Positions 62,596-64,000 of a stretch of 64,000 nucleotides of DNA are shown here, in pieces (within the stretch, counting starts at the first letter, position 1; each line of letters begins with the position of its first letter). A program made the position numbers and the translations under genes. The DNA lies in contig USMC01000008.1 in the NCBI GenBank assembly GCA_900555715.1, positions 1 through 64,000 on the forward strand, given 5' to 3'. The notes beneath the pieces were generated by a model. It made no database searches. It had not been told where the DNA came from and saw nothing but the letters and a program-made list of their open reading frames with translations. This stretch comes from an uncultured Porphyromonadaceae bacterium (GTDB taxonomy: Bacteria; Bacteroidota; Bacteroidia; Bacteroidales; Muribaculaceae).

Positions 62596-63876
62596 TTATA
62601 TAGAGAGTTTCAGATTCGGCACAATAGCATCAATCATAGGCTGGGGAACTTCACATTCCCTTGCCAATAGAGGCCAGCGTGAAGACACTTCGGCAATACG
62701 GTCGATTATTTCAGCAGCTTCTTTTATATTGTTGCGTTTCGCAAATTCCAAAAGGTCTTGGCGGGTTATGTCGTCAAACTTCCCGTTGATTGACATCTGG
62801 TGCTGTGCTGTCCATCCACCCTTCGGATTATAGGCAAATCCCATGTCGTACGCCGGCGAAAGAGTCCATTTACCTTGTCTGTCCATAAGGAAGGATATGT
62901 TTTTTGTGTGGTCATCCTGATTGCGGATTACAACGTTGAATACCATGCGACGATACATTTCCTGCGCCTGTGAGTATGGCAGTCTCAATGCCCTCATCAC
63001 GTTGAACGCCTGTTCGTAAGAGTAAGATCGCAGATTGCGGTAGTCGTAATGCGCTATTCCGCAAAGAGTCTGCATGTGAATTTTCTCACCATTCTGACGG
63101 TCAAAACGCTTAGTAAGAAAATGGGCGCGTCCATTCTCTTCTATGAGACTGCAATCCGACATTTCTATGCCACATTCCTTTACAAGCCGATAGAAAGAGT
63201 ATTCCAGGCGACCGAAATTCTGTGTTTCCCTGAATCCGGCTTCGGCGGTGACACCGTCGAGTTTTATCAGATAATAGTCAAAGCCTTCCGGAGCTTCAAT
63301 CTGTCCTGAACGAACTTCCCCGGTCAATAGATTGTACGCTATGATGGCTTTCGCTCTCTGTCCTCCTGCAGATGTGCCAAGTCGCACTATTTCGGCGATT
63401 GCCGACTTCTTGTCCTCTTCAAGATTGGCTCCGAACTCTTCCTTTTCAGACAATGCCTCGCTTGCCACTTCAACAAGGGAATCAAGTTCTATTCTGACGT
63501 CCGGACTATAAGGCGCATCCATGGCCGGTTCGAACTCCAACGCTCCCATGCAGCGTTTACCGAGGAAACAAAGTGTCTCCACAGCGTTTCCGCTGCTACG
63601 TCCGGTAAGCGCAAGCCAACGGTCAAACAGTGCACGACCATAGGTGTCGGGCAATGAATCGGCAAGCATACCGGGAAGCCCCTTGAACGTCTCACGACCT
63701 ATGTCGGAGAATGAATATATCCTTCCCTGACGCACAGGCATCAGGATCGGCGATGGTTCAAGCCCTTTGCCGATGAAACTTTCGGCATACTCGAAATGTG
63801 CCACCTGCCGGTTGTTGTCCCATCGGAATGTCCCGACGGGTTGACCATACAGGTTAACTCTTGCTATATCTACCAT
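62596..63876 (-). CDS. HipA-type serine/threonine kinase toxin
   Basis: A 426-residue HipA-family protein. The N-terminal couple_hipA segment (RVNLYGQPVGTFRWDNNRQVAHFEY) is followed by GLPGMLADSLPDTYG near residue 67. The kinase core has HFLTKRFDR near 252, the catalytic loop VIRNQDDHTKNISFL near 308 and the metal-binding SPAYDMGF near 330. HipA toxins phosphorylate a tRNA synthetase (GltX in E. coli). The stretch AEIVRLGTSAGGQRAKAIIA near 163 is the phosphate-binding P-loop-like strand. Its start overlaps the preceding antitoxin-like gene by 7 bases. Confidence 0.9.
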   Translation of the reverse strand: MVDIARVNLYGQPVGTFRWDNNRQVAHFEYAESFIGKGLEPSPILMPVRQGRIYSFSDIGRETFKGLPGMLADSLPDTYGRALFDRWLALTGRSSGNAVETLCFLGKRCMGALEFEPAMDAPYSPDVRIELDSLVEVASEALSEKEEFGANLEEDKKSAIAEIVRLGTSAGGQRAKAIIAYNLLTGEVRSGQIEAPEGFDYYLIKLDGVTAEAGFRETQNFGRLEYSFYRLVKECGIEMSDCSLIEENGRAHFLTKRFDRQNGEKIHMQTLCGIAHYDYRNLRSYSYEQAFNVMRALRLPYSQAQEMYRRMVFNVVIRNQDDHTKNISFLMDRQGKWTLSPAYDMGFAYNPKGGWTAQHQMSINGKFDDITRQDLLEFAKRNNIKEAAEIIDRIAEVSSRWPLLARECEVPQPMIDAIVPNLKLSI

Positions 63877-64000
63877 TCTGATTCCTCGGTATTAGATTGT
63901 GTGTGGGTCTTGTTGTTACCGCTTGCGCGTTTGCGCTGCTTCTTCTTGCTTGCTTCGACAAACTCGAAATATTCGTTGGGACTCATCTCATCTTCCTTGA
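63870..64000 (-). CDS. C-terminal end of a HipB-type antitoxin (partial)
   Basis: On the minus strand an open frame enters from the window end and stops at 63870-63872, seven bases inside the HipA gene. The visible 43 residues (KEDEMSPNEYFEFVEASKKK, then QRKRASGNNKTHTQSNTEESEW) are a basic, disordered tail without the helix-turn-helix, which would lie beyond the window. Position and overlap make HipB-type antitoxin the best guess. Confidence 0.6.
   Translation of the reverse strand, partial: KEDEMSPNEYFEFVEASKKKQRKRASGNNKTHTQSNTEESEW

Overview
The window looks like chromosomal DNA of a gut member of the Bacteroidales, most like the Muribaculaceae. The evidence is the recurring Bacteroidetes-type promoter (TTG, about 19-21 bases, then TAnnTTTG), the fused SecDF, secreted proteins with gliding/Por-type C-terminal tails, a SusB-like GH97 enzyme, TonB-dependent receptor machinery with DUF4876 and DUF6850 proteins, and the paired radical-SAM/lipoprotein genes. 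Most genes are moderately GC-rich. The zeta-toxin locus and the right-hand end are visibly more AT-rich, which suggests later acquisition. Family names come from reading the translations, not from a database search.

Layout. 1-12.7 kb (mostly minus strand): serS and a YqeY-like gene, a small acidic ORF, a secreted Fn3-like protein, metK, tRNA-Gly, two SurA/PpiC-type proteins, guaB and another secreted protein. A SAM-II-like element lies between tRNA-Gly and metK. 12.9-18.6 kb: a GH97 alpha-glucosidase, a DUF3737 + PatB/MalY aminotransferase pair and a beta-helix lipoprotein. 18.7-26.4 kb: a lipid head-group cluster (ATP-grasp, PgpA-like phosphatase, GtrA, two CDP-alcohol phosphatidyltransferases, PAP2-type transferase, PlsC-type acyltransferase, HAD phosphatase, then inositol-3-phosphate synthase). 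Its content matches the inositol phospholipid/inositol phosphorylceramide pathway described in Bacteroides. 26.5-33.4 kb: tRNA-Glu, a HAD phosphatase, ribF, a PepSY-like gene with an apparent frameshift, an AraC regulator divergent from a second PatB/MalY gene, aroA, a Cys-rich membrane-anchored protein and a metal ABC permease.

33.5-39.1 kb: secDF, a radical-SAM/lipoprotein pair, tRNA-Ser and a zeta-toxin-like locus. 39.3-49.9 kb: a FadL-type porin and a tightly packed seven-gene operon (TonB receptor, DUF4876, DUF6850, ABC ATPase, permease, DUF4857, Cys/His lipoprotein) that ends at a roughly 200-base palindromic AT-rich element. 50.1-55.9 kb (minus): Tat-signal Gfo/Idh/MocA oxidoreductase, HEAT-DUF1080 protein and a second oxidoreductase, consistent with 3-keto-glycoside chemistry. 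56.2-61.9 kb: an operon of glycine-lipid acyltransferase genes (glsA/glsB-like), purB, dGTPase and a TPM-domain protein. 61.9-64 kb (minus): a Vat/CatB-like acetyltransferase and a HipBA-type toxin-antitoxin pair cut by the window end.

The window holds two separate membrane-lipid loci. The best candidates for something new are the seven-gene transport operon, the extra genes in the inositol-lipid cluster, and the tRNA-Gly/SAM-II-like/metK arrangement.
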